Of a DNA stretch of 64,000 nucleotides, positions 1 through 11,934 are shown piece by piece. Position 1 is the stretch's first letter. Every line of letters starts with the position of its first letter. The stretch is from Taxillus chinensis (Eukaryota > Streptophyta > Magnoliopsida > Santalales > Loranthaceae), in assembly GCA_023512835.1 (NCBI GenBank), contig CM042091.1, forward strand, positions 44,792,284 to 44,856,283, in the 5' to 3' direction. The notes beneath the pieces are model-generated. The model saw only the letters and a list, made by a program, of their open reading frames with translations. It searched no databases and was not told the origin of the DNA. The translations under genes and the position numbers were made by a program.

Positions 1-1684
1 TTCATAAATATCCTCAGTAAAAATAAATTTAAAATTAGATATTATGTTTTTCATGGATTTTACTCTTAAAATTTATATTTATTTGATAATTTGCTTTTGA
101 ACCAATATTTTAATATTTTTGCAGTAAATATCCTTCAAAACATTATTTCAAACATTATATAATAACAAGAGATACATTAAAAAAAGGATAAAAAAACATA
201 CTAGGATTCATCATCATTGTTCGCATAACCAAGGACTCCCAACTTTTGCATCTATTTATGATCTAAAATTCAACTTTAAATTGTAATTAATATACTGACA
301 AATGAGCTTGCCTCTCAATTGCATTCATGTAAGGGACACCTAGTGCTAAGAGCAAGTGACGTTGGTCAATAACCAAAATGATAATGGTACTTATGTTTTA
401 TCTAGGTCAAAGCCGGGAATTAACTTTAAAAACTAATTGTCAATTAAATTAGGGGTGGTTGTTGATGCAATGCTTTCCAGTAAATTTTAATGCCTTATTA
501 AAATAGTCATTACTCCTTAATAATTTAATCAATTTGTGTTTGACAATTAAAAAGTGATTAACACATAAGTCTGGGCATATGAGGCGATGATGAGCATAAA
601 AGATTAAATTTTACATGGATTGGTATTTTGGAGGTGAGGTATATGGATTATTTTAAAAGATTATGAAATTTCATTGTAGTATAAGTAATTTTACAGGTGG
701 ATAGAATTTTTAAATTTATGAATCTATTACCAAACTAAAATTCCATATTTAGAGTAGATATCTCTTGCTAAGTTTTGATTGCTTGAAATATCCTATCTTA
801 TTATTAATTTTATTTTTCTAATAGATTTTATTTTTATCTTATATGTTCATCTCAATATGTAACAACCTTTGCTCATTAGTCATCTTTTCGTTGTAATGGT
901 TTTTTTTTCATTTGTGTTTTAAAGTTTTTTTTATTGAATATATGATATTATAAAAAGTAATTAAAGTCTTACTCATGTTTTTAATATTGTTTTGTTTGGG
1001 GAGAATCATGCATCAATATCCAAGTGAGCAACAATTCTTTTTTTTTTTTTTTTGACTATCTCGGAGAGCTGTTTGTCCCACAAAGAAAAGATGGTGATTT
1101 GTTTTGTTCTTCAAAGCTGTTTGTCGCACTTTGGACTGATGATGTTGCTTTGTTTGTTAAAGCTAATTTGTTTGTAAGTGATTTATATTAACATATTAAA
1201 ATAAGTTGTTGAACGTTTACTACAATGGACACTTGTGATACATCCCATGTTTTTTAAAAATAAAACTAAAAATATATTTAAAATAAAAATAAATGTGAAA
1301 CCAATTAAAATATTTAAAACTATACTCATTAACTTTTAGGAAAAATTATCTATTCTAATAATTCATTGTTCTTATATTCCATAAAATAAGTAAAAATTCT
1401 TTTTTCATAGGTATTAATTTCGGGCGTTATTAAGATGTTTATCCTTTCTCACATATAGATCAGTTTTTAAACCGTAAACCACACAATAAATGGAAAATCA
1501 CACCTTATTTAGTTAATGACGACTCTAAAATTTTTAAATTAATTTTTTATATAAAAATAAGATCGGTTTGAGCACATAGTTATAATGACTCTATGACTAC
1601 TATTACTTTGAATGATTAAATAAAGAGTCTTGGGTGACGACACTCTTTAAAATGAAGAATAATCATAACTATATAAGAGAATTG
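1..1684. other. AT-rich intergenic stretch, no gene seen
   Basis: This stretch is dominated by A/T runs and is closed by stops in all frames. I see no conserved protein motif, RNA gene or clear transposon end in it. It is probably decayed repeat DNA. Confidence 0.6.
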
Positions 1685-2421
1685 AGAGCATTACCAATGG
1701 CTTCATTAAGCCAATACAAAAATTTGGAGAAAAAAATTATTTTTTCATGAATTTAAAATTTTTTATCAAATGTTCATATCAAATTCATAAAAAAAAACTC
1801 ACTTTTTTATAAATTTTACCAGCGTCGACCCCCCTCTCTTCCTTGTAAAATTGTATATAACCATAATAGTATTGAGAATAATCAAAACAATAGTCTTGAG
1901 GACTGATCTATGCCACCGAGGTTGAGCCACTGATCACACTCCAATTTACATGTCAATAAATGGCAAACTATCTTTATACAAAATTACAGCTTTGGAGTGA
2001 AAGATGTTTGCTATATTTTAGGTGTGCCCCCTCTCCCTTTTGGCGTCAACCCACGTCCCCCTAGGCATCGTACCCCCTCCCCCTCGAGACACCTCCCTTC
2101 TCCCCACTGACATTGATCCACCTTCTCCCATAGTGTCACATCTCCTCATCCTCGATTACTCCCCCCCCCCCCAGCTCACCCTCGACGTTGCCATCGTCAA
2201 CTACGTCTCCGAAGTCCATCTTTTTTGTGACACAAGTCCCTGCAAGATAGAAGAAAATGCGAGAGTTTGATGATCCTACATTGAGCTTAACAAATTTGGC
2301 GAAAATTAAAAAATTATTGTAGGTCAAAATTTCAAATTTAGCATTTGATGATACAAATGTAACATTTTTTTGTTTACATTTATTAACCTTTACATTTTGA
2401 TGATACAAATGTCAATGCTCT
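1685..2421. mobile_element. Probable non-autonomous TIR DNA element with C-rich interior
   Basis: AGAGCATT at 1685-1692 is matched by its reverse complement AATGCTCT at 2414-2421, with weaker inverted similarity just inside (ACCAATG against CATTTG). The ends are AT-rich. The middle (about 2020-2260) is strongly C-rich and codon-like and includes a run of 12 C at 2161-2172. This composition contrast is typical of elements that have picked up genomic sequence (Pack-type). I found no target-site duplication and no transposase. Confidence 0.45.
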
Positions 2422-2679
2422 AACATTGGATTCATCAAATTTATATTCAAATTTTGATAAAATACAACTTATCTGTAAGTTTAAAATCTTCATATCCATA
2501 ATTTCACATTGGATTTATTAAAATAATTTTATATATACACACACAAAAGAAAAGAAAAAGATGAGATATTAAAAATATAATATAAAACAAACTTTTAATG
2601 AATACAAAATCTTCAATATATGAAATATATATAATAATAATCATCTCACTTTTTTGACTTAAGTGAAACTAATAGAACA

Positions 2680-4537
2680 AATATATGTTAAATTATATAT
2701 TTGTAATGGCTTTTGATCGAATCATTGCTAATGCGTTAATGGAATAAGTTACCAAGTTTTTTTTGTTGATTCTTTATTTATGAAAATAGAGTATTCTAAA
2801 AACATATATAATAGTCTTTTCAAATCTATTTCTTCAAAATAAAATAAATAAATATGTCATGTTATTTTATCAATATATCTTTTTAAAATACACTTTTTAG
2901 TTTTTTTACATTAACAATATACTTTTACAAAAATATTTGTTTTTTCCTTCAACTTTTATGTTTTTGAATATTTATGTAGAAAGATGGAAAAAGCGAAAAG
3001 AAAAAGATATGTGAAAAAATATTATTGTAGAGCTTCGACTCTGTGACATTGCCACTCTACACCTGATGGGTCTTTGAGCATGCAAGTCTTCGAGTTTCTG
3101 AGACGCTGCTCTACACCTGCGGTCTTCGAATCTTCGACCCTGTGGATCTACGAGACTATGACCTTGTGTACCTTCAGTGATGCTTTGAGTCTGCTGACCT
3201 AATGATCTTCGACTCTACATCTTCGAGTCATCTGATCTTCGACCGAGTAAACTACGAGTCTTCGATCCAGATTTTCGATATTCTTAAGTACATTGTTGAA
3301 CTCTTTCTACGAGCTCACTCTAAGAGATCACCCTACGAAGTTATCCAATCTAGTATAGATCTTCAACCCAACATCTATCTGCTTCTGCATAATGTTGACA
3401 ACAATGACAATCAATAGGATCATAGAAACAACACAAATATTTGTTAAATTATATATCTATAATGGCTTTTGATCAAATCATTGCTAATGCTTTGATGGAA
3501 TAAGTTATCGAGTTTCTTTTTGGTTTGATTCTTTATTTATGAAAATAGAGTATTCTAAAAACATATATAATAGTCTTTTCAAATCTATTTCTTCAAAATA
3601 AAATAAATATATATATCATGTTATTTTATCAATATATCTTTTTAGAATACACTTTTTAGTTTTTTTACATTAACAATATACTTTTACAAAAATATTTGTT
3701 TTTTCCTTCAACTTTTATGTTTTTGAATATTTATGTAGAAAGATGGAAAAAGCGAAAAGAAAAAGATATGTGAAAAAATATTATTGTAGAGCTTCGACTC
3801 TGTGACATTGCCACTCTACACCTGATGGGTCTTTGAGCATGCAAGTCTTCGAGTTTCTGAGACGCTGCTCTACACCTGCGGTCTTCGAATCTTCGACCCT
3901 GTGGATCTACGAGACTATGACCTTTGTGTACCTTCAGTGATGCTTTGAGTCTGCTGACCTGATGATCTTCGACTCTACATCTTCGAGTCATCTGATCTTC
4001 GACCGAGTAAACTACGAGTCTTCGATCCAAATTTTCGACATTCTTAAGTACATTGTTGAACTCTCTCTACGAGCTCACTCTAAGAAATCACCCTACGAAG
4101 TTATCCAATCTAGTATAGATCTTCAACCCGGCATCTATCTGCTTCTGCATAATGTTGACAACAATGACAATGAATAGGATCATAGAAACAACACAAATAT
4201 TTGTTAAATTATATATCTATAATGGCTTTTGATCAAATCATTGCTAATGCTTTGATGGAATAAGTTATCGAGTTCTTTTTTTGTTTGATTCTTTTTTTCT
4301 GAAAATAGAGTATTATAAGAACATATACAATAGTCTTTTCAAATCTATTTCTTCAAAATAACATAAATATATATGTCATGTTATTTTATTAATATATCTT
4401 TTTAGAATACCCTTTTTAGTCTTTTTACATTAACAATATACATTTACGAAAATATTTTTTTTCCTTCAACTTTTATGTTTTTGAATATTTATCAAGATAG
4501 AAAAAGCGAAAAGAAAAAGATATGTGAAAAAATATTA
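2680..4537. repeat. Tandem repeat, about 760-bp unit, arranged X-Y-X-Y-X
   Basis: An AT-rich block X (about 345 bp) occurs three times, near 2680-3026, 3437-3785 and 4197-4537. A block Y (about 410 bp) rich in TTCGA occurs twice, near 3027-3436 and 3786-4196. The two full units are almost identical, with a one-base indel near 3922 and a few substitutions. The third X ends abruptly and no Y follows. Each Y contains a 71-codon open frame (3202-3417 and 3962-4177), but the initiator context and family are unknown and I do not call it a gene. Confidence 0.85.
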
Positions 4538-4540
4538 CGG

Positions 4541-5350
4541 TTTAAAGAGTAAAGAGTGAATATTAAATGATAAATTGTTTTAAAAAACTATTCAAAATAT
4601 TAAATGTAGAAGATATTATTTGGTATGCTTTATTTAAACTTTTATCCTTTATTCTTTATCTCTTAACTTTATTAATTTTATCTTTTTTATTTTTCTTCTT
4701 TTTAAATATATAAGATAATATTAAAATATTAAAAAATAACTATATTTTTAAATATATTAAAATGCTTTATTAAATAATATTGATATTTTTAAATAAAAGT
4801 TAAAATTTATTTTATTATAATTAAACGCGTATAGAAAATTCAATAATATATTTGAAAAATATCTCCGACTCAAATCCTAATTTGTGCCGAGATTTATTTG
4901 TTAAATCTAACCTCACATCAAATATTTATAACCTCAATTTTCAGGTTTATTTCATTTATGTCGCCACAACAGGTAGGAACACGTTGTACATGATATTCAT
5001 GAGTGAGGTATAAAAAACCATACATGAATATTTTTTTTTTTGGAAAAATTGTATTACATTAATATTTAAGTAGATTTAATTTATTTTAATTTTAATATTT
5101 TACCAAATTTAAATAAATTCAATATTAGAATTTTATATAGAATATAAAAATATTTTTAAATTAATTAGATAATTATTATATATTATAATAAATTTAACAT
5201 AATAAATGTAATATATAATAATAAGGAGGGAATTCCGACCGTCGCGGCAGTTGCAACTTGCAAATTGCAATTCTCTCTTGTTTTTGTTTTTGTTTTATTA
5301 CACCCCCACACCCAACCCCCGCACCTGAGCAGCCAAGTTTCTCTGTTATA
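4541..5350. other. AT-rich intergenic, upstream region of the PMD gene
   Basis: Mostly A/T runs without coding signal. The composition changes sharply near 5225 to mixed or C-rich sequence, which marks the start of the promoter-proximal region of the gene that begins at 5568. Confidence 0.5.
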
Positions 5351-5355
5351 TTATG

Positions 5356-5454
5356 AGTCCCCTGCATCCCAACTCCCAAGGCACTCCCCCCTCCACGAAT
5401 CCATATAAGTCCCCTGCATCCCAACTCCCAAGGCACTCTCCCCTCCACGAATCC
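5356..5454 (+). promoter_or_regulatory. Duplicated 52-bp promoter or leader segment of the PMD gene
   Basis: A 47-bp segment starting AGTCCCCTGCATCCC occurs at 5356-5402 and again at 5408-5454 (period 52) with one mismatch. Each copy follows a TATA-like tract (TTATATTATG before the first, CCATATAAGT at 5401-5410 before the second). The downstream tract to the ATG is CT-rich (5488-5546), as in many plant 5' leaders. I infer a tandemly duplicated core promoter; the transcription start is not proven. Confidence 0.55.
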
Positions 5455-5567
5455 GCGCACGGCCCTCGCTCATCAGTCATCATTTTGAACTCTCTCTGAC
5501 TCTCTCTCCCTCTCTCCACTTTTCCCACACACTATCTCTCTCCTGAAAAAACTCAACACATCCAACA

Positions 5568-7928
5568 ATGGCGATCGTCGAGTCAGCACCAAACGACATC
5601 CAGGAAGAGAAAAAAACGGCAATAATCCCCCGATCAGGCCGAGTCCCTGTTGTTAGAATCGCCCATTTTCTCAAACCCACCTCCACGTTCTCCATTGAAA
5701 TAGAGCCGCCGCCGCCGCCGCCGCCGCCAGTCCATGACCTTCCCTCACAACCGAGTCCGAATCCTGGCTCAGTTTGGCCTTTCAAGATTGTGTTCCCCGG
5801 TTGGGCGCACCCACCGAAGGACTGGAACCAGTGGGTCGGCAAAATGCTCTCTTCCCACCATTCCACATGGGAGCAGTCCGGAATTCGGTCCGCGATTATC
5901 GCGTCCACCTGCGAAATCAGGAGAGGAGATGACTTGCTTCTCGCCCTCGCGCAGAGATGGTGCTCCGAGACTAACACGTTCGTGCTCCCATGGGGCGAGG
6001 CCACCATCACGTTAGAGGATGTGATGGTCCTCGGTGGCTATCCTGTTTTGGGCGCCCCCGTTTTTGGGTCACCACCCACCCTCGAGGCCACCGCAGATTT
6101 GAGGCGAGTCGAAGAAGGCCTGAACCAAGCGCGAATGCAAATCATGAGGACTAGGGCCCAGAAGGCCAATCAGAGCTTATGGATGAAGCATTTCACCGAG
6201 AACGAGTCCGAATTCGAGCACGATGCCTTCCTCTCTATGTGGCTTGCTCGCTTCGTTTTTCCGTCCACCTCGGGCCACACCATTCAGAGATACGTCTTCC
6301 CAATCGCGATTCAGCTCGCCCGAGGCACCCCTCAGGCTTTGGCGCCTACAGTTCTCGCTCACATTTACCGTGACTTGAGCTCGCTTAAGCAGAGCCTGGG
6401 CGCGGCACCCAAATCGAGGACCACATGCACCCTTCGGGCGCCTCTGCAGTTGGTTCAGATTTGGGCGTGGGAGAGGTTCTCCAACCTGCGACCAAGGTCG
6501 AACCCGGTCGAGAACGGTGCGCCTAGATCGTCTCTGTGGCACAAGGTGAAGTGTCAGAGAGTTGGTAACTTTGGGATGGCGTTGGACACGGGAAAGAGTT
6601 TCTTGTGGCGCACATGGGCTTCTTGTTCTTCCAACCTTTATAGAGACAAAGAAGAGAGGGTCTTGGTGGGTTCCGATTCAGGTGAGGATCTGCAGTCCCT
6701 GGTTCGATGCTTGAGAGTATCCGAGCTGGTGGGGATCGATTGTGTAGAGCAGTACCTCCCGAATCGGGTTGCAATGCAGTTTGGTATGGACCAGGACGTT
6801 CCGGGTCGTGTTGATCGCTGCAATGAAAGCCCTGAGATTGCCTGGGGCAATTATAGCAGGCCAATTGTGGACTCGGAGTTGTACATCCCATCGCCTGGCT
6901 TTCAATCTGGTGTTACGCCTCGATACTTGAAATGGTGGCGCTCCATGCATGGATTTGAGATCACGGGACTGGAACTGGATGGATCTTCGGAGGCTGCTTC
7001 TAGTTCTAATGGGAGTGAGGAGGGGTCATCGCGAGAATCTGAGCTCCCGGGTCTGGAATTTCAGGAAGGGACAAATTCAGAACTATCCAGAGTCGAAGCC
7101 CAATCTGTCCAAGTTGCTAATCGGATTGAAGGCGGGTCCATGCAGGAAAATGAGATTCTGGGTCTGAGAAGGTGTCCACTGGCTTCCAAGTCAAATGAGG
7201 AAGATCACTATTTTGCTGTTTCTCCTGGTTTTCCTCCAGGGTCCGAGAGAGGAACAATAAATGGTGATTCTAGTGAAGAAGATCATGAAACCACAATCCC
7301 GGAGCTATTGAAAAGCAAAACGAGTGCAACTAGTTCTAACAACAGAGGTCCAGGAGGTCATGTGCAGCGGATGGTTGATTCGAATGAAGATGATGTAGTC
7401 ACATTTTCAGGACTAAGATCAGTTGGGAATCGTCAAATTCCTTCAGTGTCTCGAAGTGCAGAAGATGGAACTTGTAGAAAGATAGAATCCGTAGAAGAAA
7501 AGACTATGATGAGTAGGTTTGAAACGGGACAAATAGAAAGTAAAGCTAAGAACACTTTGTTGAGTAGCGGCAATGGCGAGCAGAATGTAGTAGTTGTGGA
7601 AGCCATCCCCGATGAAAGACCCAGATTACAAGTTGACGGTGATGATAATTCATCAGCAGTAGATCTTCAAAATATTTTGGTCTCTCCAAGTGCAAGCGTT
7701 GGGGGTGTTGTACGGATGGAACCTTTAGAAGAAAATACTAACAGTGGGTCTGAAATGAGCAAACCAGGGAGTGAAGCTGCGAACATTATGGTGAGTAACA
7801 ATGGCAATGGAGAACAAAATGTAGATGTGGACGGCCTTATTGCTGAAGAACCTGGACTGCAGCTCGAAGATCGGGTTAGCAAACTTGAGAAATTGTTCCG
7901 TTCCAGAAGGAAGAATTGGCAGCTGTAA
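5568..7928 (+). CDS. Plant mobile domain (PMD) family protein, MAIN-like/aminotransferase-like
   Basis: Single-exon gene encoding 786 residues, from the ATG at 5568 to the TAA at 7926-7928. A proline run lies at residues 47-54. The PMD follows, with its signature LPWGEATITLEDVMVLGG at about residues 139-157 and further conserved W, LARFVFP and YRDLSSL-type segments up to about residue 310. The second half is a Ser/Glu-rich, probably disordered tail ending in a short amphipathic helix (LEDRVSKLEKLF, near residues 765-777). PMD proteins are plant-specific and occur both as host genes of the MAIN/MAIL type, linked to silencing and meristem maintenance, and inside transposons. The long intact frame, the promoter-like leader and the absence of flanking terminal repeats favour a host gene. 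Its exact role is unknown. The next gene starts 1 kb downstream on the same strand. Confidence 0.88.
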   Translation: MAIVESAPNDIQEEKKTAIIPRSGRVPVVRIAHFLKPTSTFSIEIEPPPPPPPPVHDLPSQPSPNPGSVWPFKIVFPGWAHPPKDWNQWVGKMLSSHHSTWEQSGIRSAIIASTCEIRRGDDLLLALAQRWCSETNTFVLPWGEATITLEDVMVLGGYPVLGAPVFGSPPTLEATADLRRVEEGLNQARMQIMRTRAQKANQSLWMKHFTENESEFEHDAFLSMWLARFVFPSTSGHTIQRYVFPIAIQLARGTPQALAPTVLAHIYRDLSSLKQSLGAAPKSRTTCTLRAPLQLVQIWAWERFSNLRPRSNPVENGAPRSSLWHKVKCQRVGNFGMALDTGKSFLWRTWASCSSNLYRDKEERVLVGSDSGEDLQSLVRCLRVSELVGIDCVEQYLPNRVAMQFGMDQDVPGRVDRCNESPEIAWGNYSRPIVDSELYIPSPGFQSGVTPRYLKWWRSMHGFEITGLELDGSSEAASSSNGSEEGSSRESELPGLEFQEGTNSELSRVEAQSVQVANRIEGGSMQENEILGLRRCPLASKSNEEDHYFAVSPGFPPGSERGTINGDSSEEDHETTIPELLKSKTSATSSNNRGPGGHVQRMVDSNEDDVVTFSGLRSVGNRQIPSVSRSAEDGTCRKIESVEEKTMMSRFETGQIESKAKNTLLSSGNGEQNVVVVEAIPDERPRLQVDGDDNSSAVDLQNILVSPSASVGGVVRMEPLEENTNSGSEMSKPGSEAANIMVSNNGNGEQNVDVDGLIAEEPGLQLEDRVSKLEKLFRSRRKNWQL

Positions 7929-8962
7929 AGGTAATAGAAGTGACTCCTGTAAAGATCTGTTTTTGGATCTGTGGCAGATTTAGTCATATGTTTTGCACTT
8001 TTGGCACCTTTTTGACGTACGATATAGTACATGCAAATGAGCTGCTACATGGTGCTGTTGGGGCAGGATCAAAGTGTTTTGAGCCCAAGGAGGTTGTCCA
8101 TTCGCAATGCAGAAGCAATCTGTAGAAGCAGTGAGCATGGAAAGCAATGGATGTTTTGTTCCCGGGCCATGAATATATATATCATGAACTAGAAGTAGAA
8201 CCGCCCTTTGTATTTATTTATTTTTGCGTATTTTAAAATGGTTAGCAGTGTGCTTCAAAATTTGTTGTGAAATTGTGACAGAATGGTTAGCATTTATGTG
8301 GTGTGCAATTCAGATTTCAGATGCTGCGTTTTATATACATTCATCCACATACACAACTCCCATTTTTGGAAAATTTACAGCGAGTAATAAAGGTTGTGAA
8401 ATGTATGCATTAATCATTCATTACTTCATTCCTAAAAAAAGACTAATGAATCTGCCTCCTAATTTTCTCTCCTATTTTGGTAACATCCATTTGTCAAGCC
8501 ATGAGCAATAGCCGGATATAAGCCTAATTTGCCCCTCAATTTAATTTGGGTTAAGAGAGAAGGATGGTCTGAATTTAGCAAAATTGACTTTTTCAGACCT
8601 GCCACAGCGCGCTGGATGGGTCGGGGAGGGAAGACAGCCTCATGACAAACAATTAGGGAAACTTTCATCGAGTTTCCTTGGGACGTTAGGACCTGTAAGA
8701 AACCATCAATATTACATTTATTGATACGATTATAATTATGTAGCATCTATATTTTGGGTTTTGAGATTTGAATGATTCAATTTCTCAATTGTTTGTGATT
8801 GCTCTGATCAGCACCATTCCAACCTGTCATTCAAGTGCTAGAGGGGATTTTTACAACTGTGCCTGGTTGGTTTCGGTTTGGTATTTGAGGCGTGCCTTTT
8901 TGATGGTCTATTGCTGCACCTGCATCTTGGGCTGCATTGTATTGTAGAGAGGGGTGGGAAAG
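7929..8962 (+). other. PMD 3' UTR and promoter region of the kinase gene
   Basis: About 1 kb between two same-strand genes. The first 300 bp probably form the 3' UTR of the PMD gene, and the rest is promoter and leader of the kinase. Short open frames here have no recognisable motif. Confidence 0.5.
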
Positions 8963-10758
8963 ATGATGAGCTGCTTTCCATGTTGCATGTCCGAAGAAAA
9001 GGTCGCCCGGAAGTCGCTGAAGAAGAGCCTGAAACAGTATCATGACACCAAGACCTTGGCCTCCTTTGCCAACATCTCCTTCAAATCTGGTATGCGCCTG
9101 CGCTTTCTGTTTCCACGGCTATATATCCTCATCAAATTTTATGTGATTGATGCAATTAATGAGTTGTTTGGCTTGAATCTTCAATTCACAAATTGTATGG
9201 AGTTTTGAATTTTCTGGTCCCATCATAGGATGTTTACTTTGTCCTGTTACATGGTGATGCCACCAAACGGTCGTTTAATTTGGAAATTCTTGATCGATGG
9301 GATGAGATATAATGGTCATCTCGTATGTGCTCCGCATGTAACATTTATTTCTTTACTTAGACCTCCTTTGATCTTTCCATGCAGATAGCAGCAAGAGGAG
9401 GTTTATAACCGAGGAGATCTCAAAACTTGGTAAAGGCAACATCACTGCTCAAATTTTTGCATTCCGGGAGCTATGTGTTGCGACACAGAACTTCAACCCT
9501 GATTGTTTACTGGGCGAAGGGGGCTTTGGGAGGGTCTACAGAGGTTTCATTCAAAGCAAAAGTCAGGTAAACATTCAATTCATTTCCTCAGCTGAGTGAC
9601 TCTTCCAAAAGGAAATGAAATGGCAAAGTTGGTTGACATATTAATATAACCTTCACATGATATCTCCAATTTTGATCAGGTTGTGGCGGTTAAGCAGCTT
9701 GATAGGAATGGATTCCAAGGGAACAGAGAGTTCCTTGTGGAGGTTCTTATGTTGAGTCTCTGTCACCACCCTAACCTTGTGAATTTGGTCGGTTATTGCG
9801 CTGATGGCGATCAGCGGATCCTAGTCTATGACTTCATGGCCAATGGTTCCCTCGAGGATCACCTCCTTGGTATGCAATACTACAAATGTCTTAAGAATTT
9901 GCATTATTAGGATTAATATCTGATCGGAGAACCTCCTTTCTCAGATATATCTTCAGGCAGGAATCCATTGGACTGGAACACCCGGATGAAAATTGCTGAG
10001 GGCGCAGCAAGAGGACTTGAATATTTGCATGACAAAGCAGACCCCCCGGTGATATATCGTGATTTCAAGGCATCAAACATACTGCTGGATGAGGATTTCA
10101 ATCCCAGGCTCTCCGACTTTGGGCTGGCCAAGCTTGGTCCAACTGGGGACAAGACACATGTGTCTACCAGGGTCATGGGGACATATGGTTACTGCGCCCC
10201 AGAATATGCTCTCACCGGACAGTTAACGACCAAGTCTGACGTGTACAGCTTTGGTGTTGTGTTTCTAGAAATAATCACGGGAAGGAGAGTTATTGACAAT
10301 TCCAGGCCCAGCCACGAGCAAAATTTAGTCACTTGGGTAGGTTCTGACCAACGTGTAAAGAATATATGTGGGTGTGTTTTTGTGTATAGTATTGCATAGA
10401 ACTCAAGATCTACACTTCGAAACCTTTGAAACAAATGAACATGTTTCATGCCCATGTTGTGCAGGCACAGCCATTGTTTAAAGACAGGAGGAAGTTTGCC
10501 TTAATGGCCGACCCATTGCTGGGAGGTAAGTACCCAATGAAGGGTCTGTACCAGGCTCTTGCGGTAGCAGCCATGTGCCTCCAAGAGGAAGCTGAGACGC
10601 GGCCTTTAATCAGTGATGTTGTGATTGCCCTTGAGTATTTGACTCTAAACAAAGACGGCCAGGAAGATGGGCCGACCCAGGAGGGTGCAGAAGAAAATAT
10701 ACAGGAACCTGCTTGTGATAAAAGAAGCAGCAGCAGCAGCGATGCCGAAACATTATAG
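8963..10758 (+). CDS. Receptor-like cytoplasmic kinase, RLCK-VII/PBL family (PBL23/26/27-like)
   Basis: Five exons join in frame: 8963-9089, 9385-9566, 9680-9869, 9945-10336 and 10465-10758, all with GT-AG borders, giving 394 residues. The start is MMSCFPCC; the cysteines near the N terminus fit S-acylation and membrane anchoring as in PBS1-like kinases (the ATG at 8966 is an equal candidate). Kinase features are the glycine loop GEGGFG (residues 86-91), VAVK lysine 108, catalytic loop YRDFKASN with Asp206, DFG at 224-226, the activation segment ending [11 protein letters not shown], and ITGRRVID. The kinase core therefore looks complete. RLCK-VII kinases relay signals from pattern-recognition receptors at the plasma membrane, and this one probably acts in immune or developmental signalling. 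The C-terminal tail is short, with a Ser-rich end ([10 protein letters not shown]), and lacks the long tail of PBL27. The closest subgroup is judged from memory of the family, not from an alignment. Confidence 0.93.
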
Positions 10759-11934
10759 GTTTTGAATCTTGGTTGTTGGTTTTTAGGGGAAAGAGAATGA
10801 GACTTTGTACCAGCTAAGCTTATCTTAAATCCAAACCAATCTACCATTATTCAAATTTAATTTATTTTTCTTGGTTAAAAATGTTTTTTAAAATATATTT
10901 GAGACACAACAACAAAAATAGCAGCAACAAAAATAAAAAATGGTCATAAATTATAAAACTCAAACCAATCTCTCATTACTTACACGCTGGTTGTTGGTTG
11001 GGTTGTAATTGTAAATGAACAACATTGATGAAAAAAATTTAATCGGCTAAATAAAAGCTTATTTAGGTTTATTTGTTAAAGGGAATTGTTGTTTGTCAAT
11101 AAGAATTTTTTATTTGCAAATCTAAATGAAAAGTAACAAATATGTTTTATTTAGATTGTAAACATGAACATAAATGATTACATTTAAAGATAAAAGCTTA
11201 TTTGTTTTTATAAATTAACATTTGTTTAGCATAGTATTAAATAAATTGAATTAAATTTTATAAGTTTTTTTCGTTAATAAATGACTTAGGTTCGTTATTA
11301 CGTATCATTATATTTTATTTTAATTGGACTATATATTAATGATTTAATTAATTAATAAAATATTATTTATTTCGATTAAATAAATCTATTTTGGTCCTTC
11401 TAGCTATAGAGTATTAGATTATTATGAAATAATTTTATGACTGTATTTAAGATAAGTTTATGCAATAATACCATCAACTCAATTTAACTTGAATAAACCG
11501 ATCAAACCGCGCCAAAACCGATGAAAGGCAATCCGACTTAACCCGATCTGAATAACAACCCTTCAAATGACTAATTGAATGGGTTTTAGTCTACAGTAAT
11601 GAAAGTCGGTGTAAACCAAAACCAATCGATGCCAACTTGCCAAGACGGAAGTGTTGCAAACCGTTCAAATTTCATTTGCAGTCTGCAACTGCAAACATTT
11701 GGCGAGACGGAACTGCTGCCAACTTGCACAAATGTTTTTTGCTACAATATCCATGTGAACCGTGAAGTCTGACTCGACAACTAATTAAAGGAATTAATTT
11801 TATTTTAATTTTACAGTTTTCACTTTTCGCTTTTTGTTTATCCACATGTAATGCACTTTCTGTTTATCCACATGTAATGTGAACTGTGAAGTCTGACTCG
11901 ACAACTTAATGTATGTTGGTGGTATTTTTGGTCT
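10759..11934. other. Kinase 3' UTR and AT-rich intergenic
   Basis: The first 100-150 bp are probably 3' UTR. The rest is AT-rich without coding signal. A segment with GTGAACCGTGAAGTCTGACT near 11755 recurs near 11878 (GTGAACTGTGAAGTCTGACT) as a short direct repeat. Confidence 0.5.

Noticed and set aside
5460..5480. CTGATGAG on the minus strand as a hammerhead core
   Set aside because: No stem II closing on GAAA follows it.
5480..6010. 176-codon minus-strand frame over the PMD start
   Set aside because: It is the shadow of the PMD coding region, which has the family motif and a proper start.
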